This document shows, one piece after another, positions 25,041 to 35,846 of a stretch of 64,000 nucleotides of DNA (positions are counted from its first letter, which is position 1; the number at the start of each line of letters is the position of its first letter). The position numbers and the translations under genes are program-made. The stretch comes from Microbacterium esteraromaticum (GTDB taxonomy: Bacteria > Actinomycetota > Actinomycetes > Actinomycetales > Microbacteriaceae): contig NZ_CP118100.1 of the NCBI RefSeq assembly GCF_028747645.1, forward strand, positions 2,728,001-2,792,000, in the 5' to 3' direction. The notes beneath the pieces were generated by a model. It made no database searches. It was not told the DNA's origin and was given only the letters and a program-made list of their open reading frames with translations.

Positions 25041-25544
25041 CTAGTTGAGGTGCTTGATCATCCTGGTGTTGCCGAGCGTGTTCGGCTTGACGTGCGCCAG
25101 GTCGAGGAATTCCTCGACGCCCGCGTCGCCACTGCGCAGTAGTTGCGAGTACACATCGGCGTCCACGACCTGCTCACCGATCGGGGCGAAGCCGCGGCGG
25201 GTGAAGAACGCAGTCTCGAAGGTGAGACAGAACAGACGCTGCAGGCCCAGGTCACGAGCACGTCGCTCAAGGTCCTCGACGATGGTGCGGCCGACGCCGT
25301 GGCGCAGATAGTCGTCGTGCACAAGCAGGGTGCGCACCTCGCCGATGTCCTCCCACATGACGTGCAGGGCTCCGCAGCCGATCAGTCGGCCGTCGTGTTC
25401 GGCGACGACGAACTCCTGCACCGCCCCGTAGAGCACCGCGAGGTCCTTGCCGAGCAGGATTCGCTTCTCGACCATCGGCTCCAACAGCGAGTGGATGCCG
25501 ACGATGTCGGTGCTGCGCGCTGCGCGGACGGTGTAGTCGCTCAC
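25041..25544 (-). CDS. amino-acid N-acetyltransferase (GNAT, ArgA-like)
   Basis: A 167-residue GNAT protein. The acetyl-CoA motif is VRTLLVHDDYLRHGVGRTIVEDLERRA near residues 75-100, and the C-terminal FETAFFTRRGF completes the fold. Length and motifs match the short actinobacterial N-acetylglutamate synthases such as mycobacterial ArgA, which acetylate glutamate or glutamine for arginine synthesis. No arginine genes are nearby, so the substrate is inferred. It is probably co-transcribed with the membrane protein that follows. Confidence 0.7.
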   Translation of the reverse strand: MSDYTVRAARSTDIVGIHSLLEPMVEKRILLGKDLAVLYGAVQEFVVAEHDGRLIGCGALHVMWEDIGEVRTLLVHDDYLRHGVGRTIVEDLERRARDLGLQRLFCLTFETAFFTRRGFAPIGEQVVDADVYSQLLRSGDAGVEEFLDLAHVKPNTLGNTRMIKHLN

Positions 25545-25612
25545 AGTTCCAGCCTAGAGCGGCCAGCCGTGTGGAACTCACAGACGAAACGGGCCGCGGC
25601 CGGCGTGTCGGG

Positions 25613-26122
25613 CTATGACACGCCGACCTGCACCTGTTCGGTCTGGGATTTCCGACGCACGACGAAGACGGCGACTGCGAGAGCGAGGCACAGCGGCGAG
25701 TAGACCCACAGGTCCAGCGTCCGGTACGGCTCAACCACCAGGTGCGGCAGCAGCCCTGACACGATGAACCCGACGGCGGCGCGCAGCGCGAGGGCGATCC
25801 CGATGCCGAGCGTGCCGAGGTGGCCTATCCCCCGCACGACGTCAACGCGCGAGACGCGCATCAGCACCAGTACTGCTGCGGCCAGGAGGGCGAGCGCGAC
25901 GAGCATGGTGATCAGCGGACCGGGCATCGGCACCCCACCCGGCGCGCCGAGGAAGGTCGTCACGAACGCCTCGGCATCGGACGCGGGCCAGGGGTTGCCG
26001 AGCGCCCAGAGCACGTGCAACAGGCCCAGGGATGCCAGCACGGTCGCTGCGAGCACCGCGAGAGGGCGTCGGGGGCGGGGGTCGTGCGGCGGGCGGATCA
26101 GATCGCGAAGGGACTTCTTCAT
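25613..26122 (-). CDS. DUF3995-like integral membrane protein
   Basis: A 169-residue protein with four predicted transmembrane segments (about residues 21-41, 62-85, 98-120 and 133-152) and a conserved SLGLLHVLWALGNPWPA after the first, as in DUF3995 proteins. The ATG at 26122 is chosen because the frame above it reads through the operator. It is divergent from a TetR gene 64 bp away with two palindromes between, so it is very probably the target of that repressor. Function unknown; efflux or stress roles are guesses. Confidence 0.7.
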   Translation of the reverse strand: MKKSLRDLIRPPHDPRPRRPLAVLAATVLASLGLLHVLWALGNPWPASDAEAFVTTFLGAPGGVPMPGPLITMLVALALLAAAVLVLMRVSRVDVVRGIGHLGTLGIGIALALRAAVGFIVSGLLPHLVVEPYRTLDLWVYSPLCLALAVAVFVVRRKSQTEQVQVGVS

Positions 26123-26130
26123 GCGCTTCC

Positions 26131-26152
26131 TTCCATACGCTTCCGTATGGAA
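26131..26152. promoter_or_regulatory. TetR-type operator
   Basis: Perfect 9-bp arms TTCCATACG and CGTATGGAA around four bases. A second, weaker half-palindrome with ATACGG and CCGTAC follows at about 26159-26173, close to the TetR start. Position between the divergent genes fits autoregulation and repression of the membrane-protein gene. Confidence 0.75.
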
Positions 26153-26186
26153 ATGACTATACGGCACCGTACAGTACGATGCCGCC

Positions 26187-26726
26187 ATGGCTCGTCCCAC
26201 TTCTTCGACACCTCGGCCACGCCGCAGCCGCGACGACTGGATCGACATCGCGATCGACTTCGGCAGCCGGGTGGGGTTCGATCAGCTCGCCATCGAACCC
26301 CTCGCCGCTTTCGCCGGAGCCACCAAGGGCAGCCTCTACTGGCATTTCGCGGATCGCGCGGCCCTCATCGACGCCGTGCTCGATCGCTGGGAGCAGCGGG
26401 CGACCCGCGAGGTGATCGACGCGCTCGATCCCACCGCGCCCGATGCCGCGGCAGCACTCCTCGCGCACACCGTGGGCCATGCGCACGATGCCACCGAACT
26501 GCGGATGCTACTGGCCAGCGCCGATGCTCGTGTCGGCCCGGTGGTCGCGCGCGTGCATTCGACCAGGCTGGCCTTCCTGGAGCGCATCCTGACCGGGCGC
26601 GGGATGCCGCCCGCTGATGCGTCCGCGCGTGCGCGGCTCGTCTACGCGGCATACCTGGGAGGTCTGCTGCTGAACGACGACCCTGACGCCCTGCGCGAGA
26701 CGATGCTCCGCGCCCTCGAAGCCTGA
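26187..26726 (+). CDS. TetR-family transcriptional regulator
   Basis: A 179-residue TetR protein. The N-terminal HTH runs DWIDIAIDFGSRVGFDQLAIEPLAAFAGATKGSLYWHFADR, residues 16-57, with the typical GSLYWHF recognition region. The C-terminal ligand domain is short. It is divergent from the DUF3995-like gene and probably binds the palindrome between them. Convergent with clpC across a strong terminator. Confidence 0.85.
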   Translation: MARPTSSTPRPRRSRDDWIDIAIDFGSRVGFDQLAIEPLAAFAGATKGSLYWHFADRAALIDAVLDRWEQRATREVIDALDPTAPDAAAALLAHTVGHAHDATELRMLLASADARVGPVVARVHSTRLAFLERILTGRGMPPADASARARLVYAAYLGGLLLNDDPDALRETMLRALEA

Positions 26727-26762
26727 GCCGGGGCGCCGACGCCGGTTCCTGGGCGGGAACGT

Positions 26763-26800
26763 AGAAAGGGGGCGGATGCCGTAGCATCCGCCCCCTTTCT
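26763..26800. terminator. bidirectional terminator between tetR-type gene and clpC
   Basis: Arms AGAAAGGGGGCGGATGC and GCATCCGCCCCCTTTCT, 17 bp each and perfect, with loop CGTA. A short A- or T-rich flank is present on both sides, so it can act in both directions. Confidence 0.88.
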
Positions 26801-26811
26801 GGAAACGCGTG

Positions 26812-29343
<2,532 letters not shown>

Positions 29344-29579
29344 GCTGTGACTCCTTTTCGCGCGTCGGCGAAGCGGCTTGAGGCCTTGTACATCGAGAGT
29401 AACGAGCGCGCGCGTGCTGTATGCCCGTGTTCGCCGTCGGCATATCACCCCGCGTGCTTCCCACCCCGCCCTCACCGCGGAGACCCCCAGTTGCCGTCGA
29501 CACCCCGCCCTATCGACGCCGCCAGGTGGGGGTGTGGGCAACAACAGGGGGTGTCGGCGCAGGCTCCTGGGGCGCACGC
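29344..29579. other. clpC upstream region with GACACCCC-type palindromic sequence
   Basis: No gene seen. Between about 29493 and 29570 the sequence CGACACCCCGCCCTATCG is followed by GGTGGGGGTGTGGGC and GGGGGTGTCGGCGC, giving several ways to fold. The first string recurs with one change at 7899-7916. The clpC promoter must lie in this gap, but no HspR/CtsR-type box was recognised. Confidence 0.45.
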
Positions 29580-29621
29580 TTGACGCACATATCGACTGTC
29601 GTTATGTTAACGACAGTCGAT
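29580..29621 (+). promoter_or_regulatory. promoter with overlapping perfect palindromic operator
   Basis: TTGACG (29580-29585), a 17-bp spacer and TATGTT (29603-29608) make a good sigma-70 promoter. A perfect 14-bp inverted repeat, ATCGACTGTCGTTA and TAACGACAGTCGAT with spacer TGT (29591-29621), covers the spacer and -10. A repressor bound here would block RNA polymerase. The obvious candidate is the XRE protein encoded at the end of the transcript. Confidence 0.8.
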
Positions 29622-29654
29622 AACAACGAATAGCGTTATGCACGGAGGGTGCTC

Positions 29655-30281
29655 ATGACTCGAACAGTGGATTCACCGGTGTCACCAGCTGACAGAATCG
29701 GCGCGCGCGTGGTCGCCTCGGGCGCCGTGCTCATCGCCGCGGTTTCGGTCTTCGCGGTGATCCGCGGCGCGCTCGACGTGTTCGGCGCTGAAGTCACAGT
29801 GCGGATGCCCGTGCACGACGCTGCCGCGCCGACGCTGTCGGGCATCGACGGCATCCGCTCGGCGGAGTACATTCAGGCGGATGTCGCCTTCGCGACGTTG
29901 CCTGCGGCGGCGCGGTGGATGCTACTGCTCGAGGGGGCTCTTCCCGCGCTGGCGATCATCGGGGTGTGCGCCGTGGCCTGGTGGCTCGGCGTCTCGCTGG
30001 TTCGCGCACGCCCGTTCCGCCGGACAATGTCGACCACGATCGGACTCGCCGCGTGCCTGGTTGCCGCCGGAGGCATGTTCGGTCAGTTGTGCGGCGGGAT
30101 CGGTCGCGGGATGATCGTCGACCACCTGGCGGGCACAGATCCCGGTGTCTACGACGTCTTCCCTGCGTTCGCGATCGATCTGAACCTCGCCCCACTCGGG
30201 TGGGCCTTCGCTCTCGCGCTAGTGGCGACCGCCTTCGAGGTGGGCCACCGCCTGCAAAGCGACACGGAAGGGCTCGTGTGA
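29655..30281 (+). CDS. DUF2975-like membrane protein 1
   Basis: A 208-residue membrane protein with about four transmembrane segments (first at residues 18-40, others near 90-115, 128-147 and 175-198). GGAGG lies seven bases before ATG 29655, so this start is chosen over the GTG two codons earlier. The chain ends LQSDTEGLV, resembling LRHETDGLI at the end of the next gene, so the two are paralogues. Such proteins commonly accompany YozG-type HTH regulators; the role is unknown. Confidence 0.7.
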   Translation: MTRTVDSPVSPADRIGARVVASGAVLIAAVSVFAVIRGALDVFGAEVTVRMPVHDAAAPTLSGIDGIRSAEYIQADVAFATLPAAARWMLLLEGALPALAIIGVCAVAWWLGVSLVRARPFRRTMSTTIGLAACLVAAGGMFGQLCGGIGRGMIVDHLAGTDPGVYDVFPAFAIDLNLAPLGWAFALALVATAFEVGHRLQSDTEGLV

Positions 30282-31036
30282 TGTGGGAATCGGATGAACT
30301 ACTACCTGGCATGCTGCAGCTGGCAGCCTGGCTCGCCGCCCTTGGCCTCGTAGCCGGGATCGGGATCTGGTGGGCAAGACGGCGCGGGAGCGACACACTC
30401 GCACTGACCATCACCCGTAGCCTCGCCGGTATCGCGATCGGGTTGTCGTTGATCGGCCTGATCTTCGGTGGTATCAACCAGTTCATCGCGCCACAAACGT
30501 GGCTCAGCGACCACATGCGCATGTGGGTGGATCTTCACCAGAGTTCCCTGCTGAGCCCGGCCTGTGATGCGGACGGTCTCCTGCCGGACGGGTCACCGGG
30601 CGGCGACGATGCGCTCTCCTACTGCAGGGGTGCGATCACTCATCTCCCGTTCGCCCCACGGCTGGCTCTGTTTATCGCGACATTGTTCACATTCGTCGCA
30701 GCGATTGCGATCGCATGGTCCACCTACACGGCCGCTCTGCTCGCCAGCCGGCGTGAACCCTTCCATCCATCGGTCCACCGCACCTTCGCGCTCGCGGCGA
30801 ACATCACTCTGGTGGCGACAATCGCCGCAAGCACCACCACGACCATCGGGACGACGACCGCCGCGCGCTCCCTCGTGTGGATGCCTGATGTCACGCCGCC
30901 ATTCATGTTCCAGCTCCCTCTCTGGCCGTTCGCCGTCGCCGTCGGCCTCTTCGCTCTGTCTGCGATCTTCCGATACGGGGCGCGGCTGCAGCAGGAGGCC
31001 GAGCAGTTGCGGCATGAGACGGACGGGCTGATATGA
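30281..31036 (+). CDS. DUF2975-like membrane protein 2
   Basis: A 251-residue membrane protein with about four to five transmembrane segments. Its ATG overlaps the stop of the first gene (TGATG). A large extracytoplasmic loop between the second and third helix contains two cysteines (SPACDADG and LSYCRGA) that may form a disulfide. It ends in a cytoplasmic RYGARLQQEAEQLRHETDGL helix shared with its paralogue, which is the usual form of DUF2975 proteins. Coupled by ATGA to the XRE gene. Confidence 0.7.
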   Translation: MWESDELLPGMLQLAAWLAALGLVAGIGIWWARRRGSDTLALTITRSLAGIAIGLSLIGLIFGGINQFIAPQTWLSDHMRMWVDLHQSSLLSPACDADGLLPDGSPGGDDALSYCRGAITHLPFAPRLALFIATLFTFVAAIAIAWSTYTAALLASRREPFHPSVHRTFALAANITLVATIAASTTTTIGTTTAARSLVWMPDVTPPFMFQLPLWPFAVAVGLFALSAIFRYGARLQQEAEQLRHETDGLI

Positions 31037-31263
31037 GCCCCGCCGAGGCAGATGCGGATGCCACGGGCATCCACTGCCGTCTCGATGAGCTCCTCGCCGC
31101 CCGGGGCATGACGCTGACCGAGCTGAGCGCTCGCGTCGGCGTCAGCGTGGTGAACCTGTCGGTGCTCAAGAACGATCGCGCCCGCGCGATCCGCTATTCG
31201 ACGTTGCGGGCGATCTGCGATGCGCTCGACTGCGAGGTGGGTGAGCTGCTCGTGCTGGCGTGA
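31033..31263 (+). CDS. XRE-family (YozG-like) transcriptional regulator
   Basis: A 76-residue protein that is almost only an XRE helix-turn-helix: LDELLAARGMTLTELSARVG, then VSVVNLSVLKN, RYSTLRAICDALDCEVGELL. Single-domain regulators of this type regularly follow DUF2975 genes. Coupled by ATGA to the upstream membrane-protein gene. It is the likely binder of the palindrome at 29591-29621, which would make the cassette autoregulated. Confidence 0.85.
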   Translation: MSPAEADADATGIHCRLDELLAARGMTLTELSARVGVSVVNLSVLKNDRARAIRYSTLRAICDALDCEVGELLVLA

Positions 31264-31279
31264 CAGCTACGCTCGGGCT

Positions 31280-32365
31280 GTGAGCAACGATGCCCTCGAT
31301 CTCTCGACCGCCCTCGCCCCTGTCGACGCCGTCCGGGGTGTGTTCGCCGTCGACGGCTACTACGTCTGGTGCGGCACGCCGGTCGCGGCCGACGATGGGT
31401 ACTACCTGTTCTATTCACGGTGGCCCCATGGCTCTGCCGGGCGCGACCCCGACGACGAGGGTCTCTTCGACGGCTTCGACGGATGGTTGAAGCACTCCGA
31501 GATCGCCGTTGCCCGGGCATCCGACCCGCACGGCCCCTACACGCAGCTGCGCACGATCCTCACGGGCAGCGGCGACCCCACCCGTTGGGACCGCTTCACC
31601 GCCCACAACCCGCATGTGCGCCGGTTCGGTAACCGCTACTACCTCTTCTACGTCGCCACGAATCCGGGCAACACACCTGAGCCCACCCTGTCGCGCCAGC
31701 CCAGCTCCTGGCTGCGATACCACAGCGGTCAGCGCATCGGCGTGATCGTCGCCGACACTCTCGAAGAGCTGGTCAGCGGCCGCGCCGCGGCGCCCGATGC
31801 ACCGCTGATCGCCCCCGATGGCATCCGCACTTTTCAAATGGCCGTCAATCCCTCGGTCGCGCAGACACCGCACGGCGACTTCGTGATGATGTACAAGACG
31901 TGGGATGCCGAGCAGCACTACATCAACGTCATCGCGACCGCCCCGCAGCCCGACGGCCCCTACGCCCTGCAGGGCACCGCTCTGCAGGGCGCGCAGCAGG
32001 CCGAAGACCCGTACCTCTTCTTCGATCCCAACCGGCAGCGCTTCTACGCGATCGTGAAGGACTTCCAACCCGGCGACGATCGTACCGGCTGTCTCACCCC
32101 GCAGTTCGGCGCGCTCGCCCTCGTCGAGTCCGACGACGCACGCACCTGGCGCCCTGCTGAGCATCCGGTCGTCTCGTTACGTCGCCTGCGCACGACCACC
32201 GGTGACAACATCGACGTCGAACGGCTCGAACGGCCCCAACTGCTGTTCGACGAGACCGGGTGGCCAATCGCGCTGCATGCCGCGATCAGCGTGGGCGACC
32301 CCGAACTCGGCACCCAGAACGTGTGCATCCCCCTGCGTCCCGAGCCAGTGGGCACCCACGTGTAA
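31280..32365 (+). CDS. five-bladed beta-propeller glycoside hydrolase-like protein (GH43-type)
   Basis: A 361-residue protein starting at GTG, with repeated blade motifs ending in aromatic strands: DDGYYLFYSRWP, FGNRYYLFYVAT, HGDFVMMYKTWD and QRFYAIVKDFQPG. These and the HNPHV, AVNPSV and AEDPYLF turns are typical of GH43/GH32-like propellers. There is no signal peptide, so it probably works on imported oligosaccharides. The catalytic acid and base were not identified with certainty. It lies between the XRE cassette and an RpiR regulator; its link to the neighbouring amine pathway is unclear. Confidence 0.65.
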   Translation: MSNDALDLSTALAPVDAVRGVFAVDGYYVWCGTPVAADDGYYLFYSRWPHGSAGRDPDDEGLFDGFDGWLKHSEIAVARASDPHGPYTQLRTILTGSGDPTRWDRFTAHNPHVRRFGNRYYLFYVATNPGNTPEPTLSRQPSSWLRYHSGQRIGVIVADTLEELVSGRAAAPDAPLIAPDGIRTFQMAVNPSVAQTPHGDFVMMYKTWDAEQHYINVIATAPQPDGPYALQGTALQGAQQAEDPYLFFDPNRQRFYAIVKDFQPGDDRTGCLTPQFGALALVESDDARTWRPAEHPVVSLRRLRTTTGDNIDVERLERPQLLFDETGWPIALHAAISVGDPELGTQNVCIPLRPEPVGTHV

Positions 32366-32376
32366 CGTATGTTTCA
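32361..32376 (+). promoter_or_regulatory. candidate RpiR operator upstream of its own gene
   Basis: TGTAACGTATGTTTCA matches the pattern TGTAA-N4-TGTTTCA that also occurs (on the other strand) at 39897-39912 in front of the permease operon. It overlaps the stop codon of the propeller gene and lies 18 bp before the RpiR start. Confidence 0.55.
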
Positions 32377-32394
32377 CAAAGGGGGGCTGCAACC

Positions 32395-33273
32395 ATGGCG
32401 GATGCTGTACAGGACACCGGCGTCGACCCGGTCGGCACGCTGATCCGTCAATCCCTCGACGTGCTCAGTTCGGGCGAGCGCAAGGTCGGCAGAGCGATCC
32501 TCGCCAACTATCCGATCGCCGGACTCGGTACGGTCGCAGAACTCGCCCAGCGCGCAGGCGTCAGCCCGCCCACGGTGGTGCGCTTCGTGACGCGGCTCGG
32601 GTTCAGTGGCTTTCCCGCGTTCCAGAAGCGTCTGGTGCGAGAGCTCCAAGAACGCCTGGGCTCCCCGCTCGAACAGTACGACCGCGCCGACCTCAACTCC
32701 GACGACGGTGAGCTCGCCCGAGCCTCGCGGGTGTTCTCGGGGAGCATCGCCGCGACGATCGCCGATCTGCCCGAGAGCGAGTTCGACCGCGTCGTCGCGC
32801 TGCTCTCCGACCCGCGGCGTCGGGTGCGCCTCATCGGCGGGCGCTTCAGCCATCTGCTCGCCGACTATCTGGGCGCGCACCTGACCCTGTTGCGTCCGGG
32901 AGCCCAGACGATCGGAGCCGACGAGTTCACCCGTCTCACCGCCATCACCGACACGCGCCGCGATGATGTGCTCGTCGTGTTCGACTACCGGCGCTACGAT
33001 GCCGAGATCGTGCGGTTCGCCCGTCGTTGCGCCGAGCGCGGTGCCGACGTGGTGCTGTTCACGGACCGCTGGCTCTCTCCGGCCGCCGACGTCGCGTGCG
33101 CTGTGCTTCCGGCCGGTGTCGAGGCCCCCTCACCTTTTGACTCACTCGTGCCGGCAATGGCGGTGATCGAGACCGTGATCGCGGGTGTCACCGACCGTCT
33201 CGGGGAAGACGGCCGGCGACGGCTGGAGACGATGGAAGACCTGCGGAGCGGCACCACGGATCACCCCGTGTGA
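32395..33273 (+). CDS. MurR/RpiR-family transcriptional regulator
   Basis: A 292-residue regulator. Residues 15-90 form the RpiR HTH domain (LSSGERKVGRAILANYPIAG, LAQRAGVSPPTVVRFVTRLGFSGFPAFQ), and residues 125-270 an SIS sugar-isomerase-like domain (VRLIGGRFSHLLADYLG, DDVLVVFDYRRYDAEIVRFA). Such proteins usually sense phosphorylated sugars or related metabolites. It is convergent with the aminotransferase operon, six bases apart at the stops, and probably controls it through the shared TGTTTCA box. Confidence 0.88.
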   Translation: MADAVQDTGVDPVGTLIRQSLDVLSSGERKVGRAILANYPIAGLGTVAELAQRAGVSPPTVVRFVTRLGFSGFPAFQKRLVRELQERLGSPLEQYDRADLNSDDGELARASRVFSGSIAATIADLPESEFDRVVALLSDPRRRVRLIGGRFSHLLADYLGAHLTLLRPGAQTIGADEFTRLTAITDTRRDDVLVVFDYRRYDAEIVRFARRCAERGADVVLFTDRWLSPAADVACAVLPAGVEAPSPFDSLVPAMAVIETVIAGVTDRLGEDGRRRLETMEDLRSGTTDHPV

Positions 33274-33279
33274 TGACGG

Positions 33280-34614
33280 TCACCAGCCCTGATAGGGCGC
33301 GATCTCGTGGTCGGAGACGACGCCCTGCGCTGCATCGTCGATCGCCGTCGTGAGGATCGCGACGGCCCTCTCGATCGAGTCGGCGGAGATGGTGAGCGGC
33401 GGTGTCAGTTCGATCACGTTGCCACGCACCGGGTAGGCGATCACACCCAGTTGCCAGGCACGGTAGACGGTCTTGGCGGTGAGGGCATCGCTGTCGGCAC
33501 GGTCGCCGCTCACGAGCTCGACTCCCACAGAGAGTCCCCGTCCGCGCACGTCATCGATGAGCCCCGCACCCGGGCGACGACTGCGCGCGTAGTCCGAGAG
33601 GAGACCCGCCAGCTGAGCCCCGCGCTGGGCCGCATTCGTCGTCGCGGCACCTTCGCGCACGATCCGCAGCACGGCTCGCCCGGCGGCGCATGAGATCGGG
33701 TTGCCGGTCGTCGTCATCAACGCCGAGGCGACCGGATGATCGAGGACGTCAGCGGGGCCGATCGTCGCCGACAGCGGCAGGCCGCCGCCCAGTGCCTTTC
33801 CGAGGGTGACCACGTCGGGAACCACCTCATCATGCTCGAACGCATGGGTGCGGCCGGTACGGCCGAGCCCCACCTTCACCTCGTCGACGGTCAGCAGCGT
33901 GCCATGGCGATCGCACAGCGCCCGGAGGCCGGCGAGAAATCCCTTCGGCGGCACGATGAGACCCCCGTCGGACTGCAGCGGCTCGACGATGACGGCGGCC
34001 GTCTCCCCGCGCGCGAGCTCCCGATCCGCGCGGTCGAGCACGTCGCCGAGAACGGTCGACGGATCCCCCGTGTGTGGTCGATGCGGATCCGGGTAGGGCA
34101 GGAATGTCACCGCCGCATCCGCGGCGACCCCCGCCGATACGTGCACCCCCGAGACGCGCTGAGCGGTCCCGAGCCCGCCGTGATACCCGTTCTCGAACGC
34201 GAGGATGCGCGGCCGCCCCGTGGCTGCTCGGCATCCGCGGATGGCGACGTCGTTCGCATCCGTGCCCGCGTGCCCGAGATAGACCCGCCGGTCGGCCGCC
34301 CCGAGCCTGCTCGGTATGAGGTCCAGCAGCTCCTCGGCGAGCGCGACGGCGTCGGGATGTGAGCCGGAGAGAACCGAGGAACCGGGTGGGGCGATCGCGG
34401 CGTGGGCGATGGCGGCGGCGATGCTCGCCTCACCATGACCGAAACCGGATGCCGTCCAGCTCGCGCTGAGGTCGATCAGCTCCCGCCCTCCCGGCTCGAC
34501 GAGCACCGATCCACGGCCCGTCTCGGCCACCAGCGGGAAGAACCGCAGGCGCTGGACTCCTGCGATCACCGATTCATCGCGGGCGGCCAGCCGCGCAGCA
34601 TCCGTTGTGCTCAC
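33280..34614 (-). CDS. class III PLP-dependent aminotransferase
   Basis: A 444-residue aminotransferase. The cofactor aspartate is in LLTVDEVKVGLGRTG, the Schiff-base lysine in VVTLGKALGGGLPL near residue 260, and the N-terminal DLSASWTASGFGHGEASIAAA is family-typical. Members use omega-amino acids, polyamines or diamines with pyruvate or 2-oxoglutarate. Last gene of the operon from 39814 down, overlapping the M20 hydrolase gene by ATGA. The pathway step is inferred to be transamination of an amine released or protected by the ligase and hydrolases encoded upstream. Confidence 0.88.
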   Translation of the reverse strand: MSTTDAARLAARDESVIAGVQRLRFFPLVAETGRGSVLVEPGGRELIDLSASWTASGFGHGEASIAAAIAHAAIAPPGSSVLSGSHPDAVALAEELLDLIPSRLGAADRRVYLGHAGTDANDVAIRGCRAATGRPRILAFENGYHGGLGTAQRVSGVHVSAGVAADAAVTFLPYPDPHRPHTGDPSTVLGDVLDRADRELARGETAAVIVEPLQSDGGLIVPPKGFLAGLRALCDRHGTLLTVDEVKVGLGRTGRTHAFEHDEVVPDVVTLGKALGGGLPLSATIGPADVLDHPVASALMTTTGNPISCAAGRAVLRIVREGAATTNAAQRGAQLAGLLSDYARSRRPGAGLIDDVRGRGLSVGVELVSGDRADSDALTAKTVYRAWQLGVIAYPVRGNVIELTPPLTISADSIERAVAILTTAIDDAAQGVVSDHEIAPYQGW

Positions 34615-35846
34615 CCGAGCGCCCCCTGGTCGCCGCGGTGGTGCTCGATGCCGAGCACGCGCTCGGCTGCGGCGAGATAGCCGGCCATCAGAGCGCGCGC
34701 GACCAGGTCGACCGCGTCGTCGTCGGGCAGGAAGCGGGGGTGGTGAAGCGCGGGCTGAGGGTCGCGCCCGGCTGTCTCGACACCGACGAACAGCATGAGC
34801 GACGGCACCGCGTCGCAGAAGTACGAGAAGTCGTCCGCGCCGAGGGAACGCATCGGCTCGGCCCCGTCGACGCCGAGCAGCGCCAGCCAGTCATCTGTGC
34901 CCGACGCGAGCGAGATGTCGTTGATCAGGGCGGGCTCGCCGTCGATCCGAGTCACCTGCGCGGTGGTCCCGTAGGCCTGCGCCGTACGCTCCGCCATCTC
35001 GCGGACGGCTTCGAAAAGGGTGACGCGGTCCTCCGGGTCGGTCGTGCGCATCGTCGCGAAGATGCGCGCCTCTGCGGGCAGCACGTTCGCCGCTCCCTCT
35101 CCCGCGGTGAGTGTTCCGATGCTGATCAGCGCCGGGCGCAGCGGGCTGACGCTGCGCCGCACCACCTCGGGGATGCCGATCGCGATGTGGGCGACGGCGG
35201 CGACCACGTCGTTGGCGTCGTGCGGGTATGCCCCGTGTCCGCCACGTCCGCTGACGAGGATCTCGATCTCGTCGGCTGCGGCGTTGATGAAGCCGCCTCC
35301 CGAGGCGACCGCGCCGCGACGGACCCCGGGGTGCACATGCGCACCGATGACGTGCGCGATCCCGAACCGGTCGATGACACCCGCTTCGACCATCTCCAAC
35401 GCACCCGAGGGGTAGCTCTCCTCACGGGGCTGAAGCAGACCGACCAGCCCCAGGGGCAGCTCGACCCTGGCGGCGGCGCGTAACAGCGCCACGACCGCCG
35501 CCTGGTGGACGTCGTGACCGCAGGCGTGCATGGCACCATCGGATGCTGCGAACGGCGCCCCGGTCTGCTCTGTCACCGGCAGCGCATCGAGCTCCGCCCG
35601 CACCGCGATGCTCGGGCCCTCGACGGGTCCGACGCGGCCCACCGCGCCGGCATCCGCGATCTCCTCGAACGGGATGCTGGTGTCGAGTGCCGCGAGCAGA
35701 CGTGCCCGCGCGGGGTGCTCCTGTCCTGAGACGCACGGTGCCGCGTGCAGCTCTCGGCGCAGTTCCCGCGCGGCCGGGAGTTCCTCATCGAGCGCGTCGC
35801 CCCAGCGCGTCGCCAGCTCGCTCAGGGGCGTACGGTTCGGGCTCAC
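34611..35846 (-). CDS. M20-family metal-dependent amidohydrolase
   Basis: A 411-residue hydrolase of the M20/IAA-amino-acid hydrolase type. Metal ligands are in HACGHDVHQAAVVALLRAA, then EESYPSGALEM, the ligand in GAHVHPG and the final LHHPRFLPDDDAVDL. The lid domain begins with EIEILVSGRGGHGAYPHDANDVV. Enzymes of this group remove acyl or aminoacyl groups from amides and amino acids. It overlaps both flanking genes by four bases. It may hydrolyse the gamma-glutamyl or other amide product made by the synthetase-like enzyme (inference). Confidence 0.87.
   Translation of the reverse strand: MSPNRTPLSELATRWGDALDEELPAARELRRELHAAPCVSGQEHPARARLLAALDTSIPFEEIADAGAVGRVGPVEGPSIAVRAELDALPVTEQTGAPFAASDGAMHACGHDVHQAAVVALLRAAARVELPLGLVGLLQPREESYPSGALEMVEAGVIDRFGIAHVIGAHVHPGVRRGAVASGGGFINAAADEIEILVSGRGGHGAYPHDANDVVAAVAHIAIGIPEVVRRSVSPLRPALISIGTLTAGEGAANVLPAEARIFATMRTTDPEDRVTLFEAVREMAERTAQAYGTTAQVTRIDGEPALINDISLASGTDDWLALLGVDGAEPMRSLGADDFSYFCDAVPSLMLFVGVETAGRDPQPALHHPRFLPDDDAVDLVARALMAGYLAAAERVLGIEHHRGDQGALG

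Noticed and set aside
29344..29579. CIRCE, CtsR or HspR box in front of clpC
   Set aside because: No CTTGAGT-N7-ACTCAAG or similar HspR-type site seen on reading the gap.
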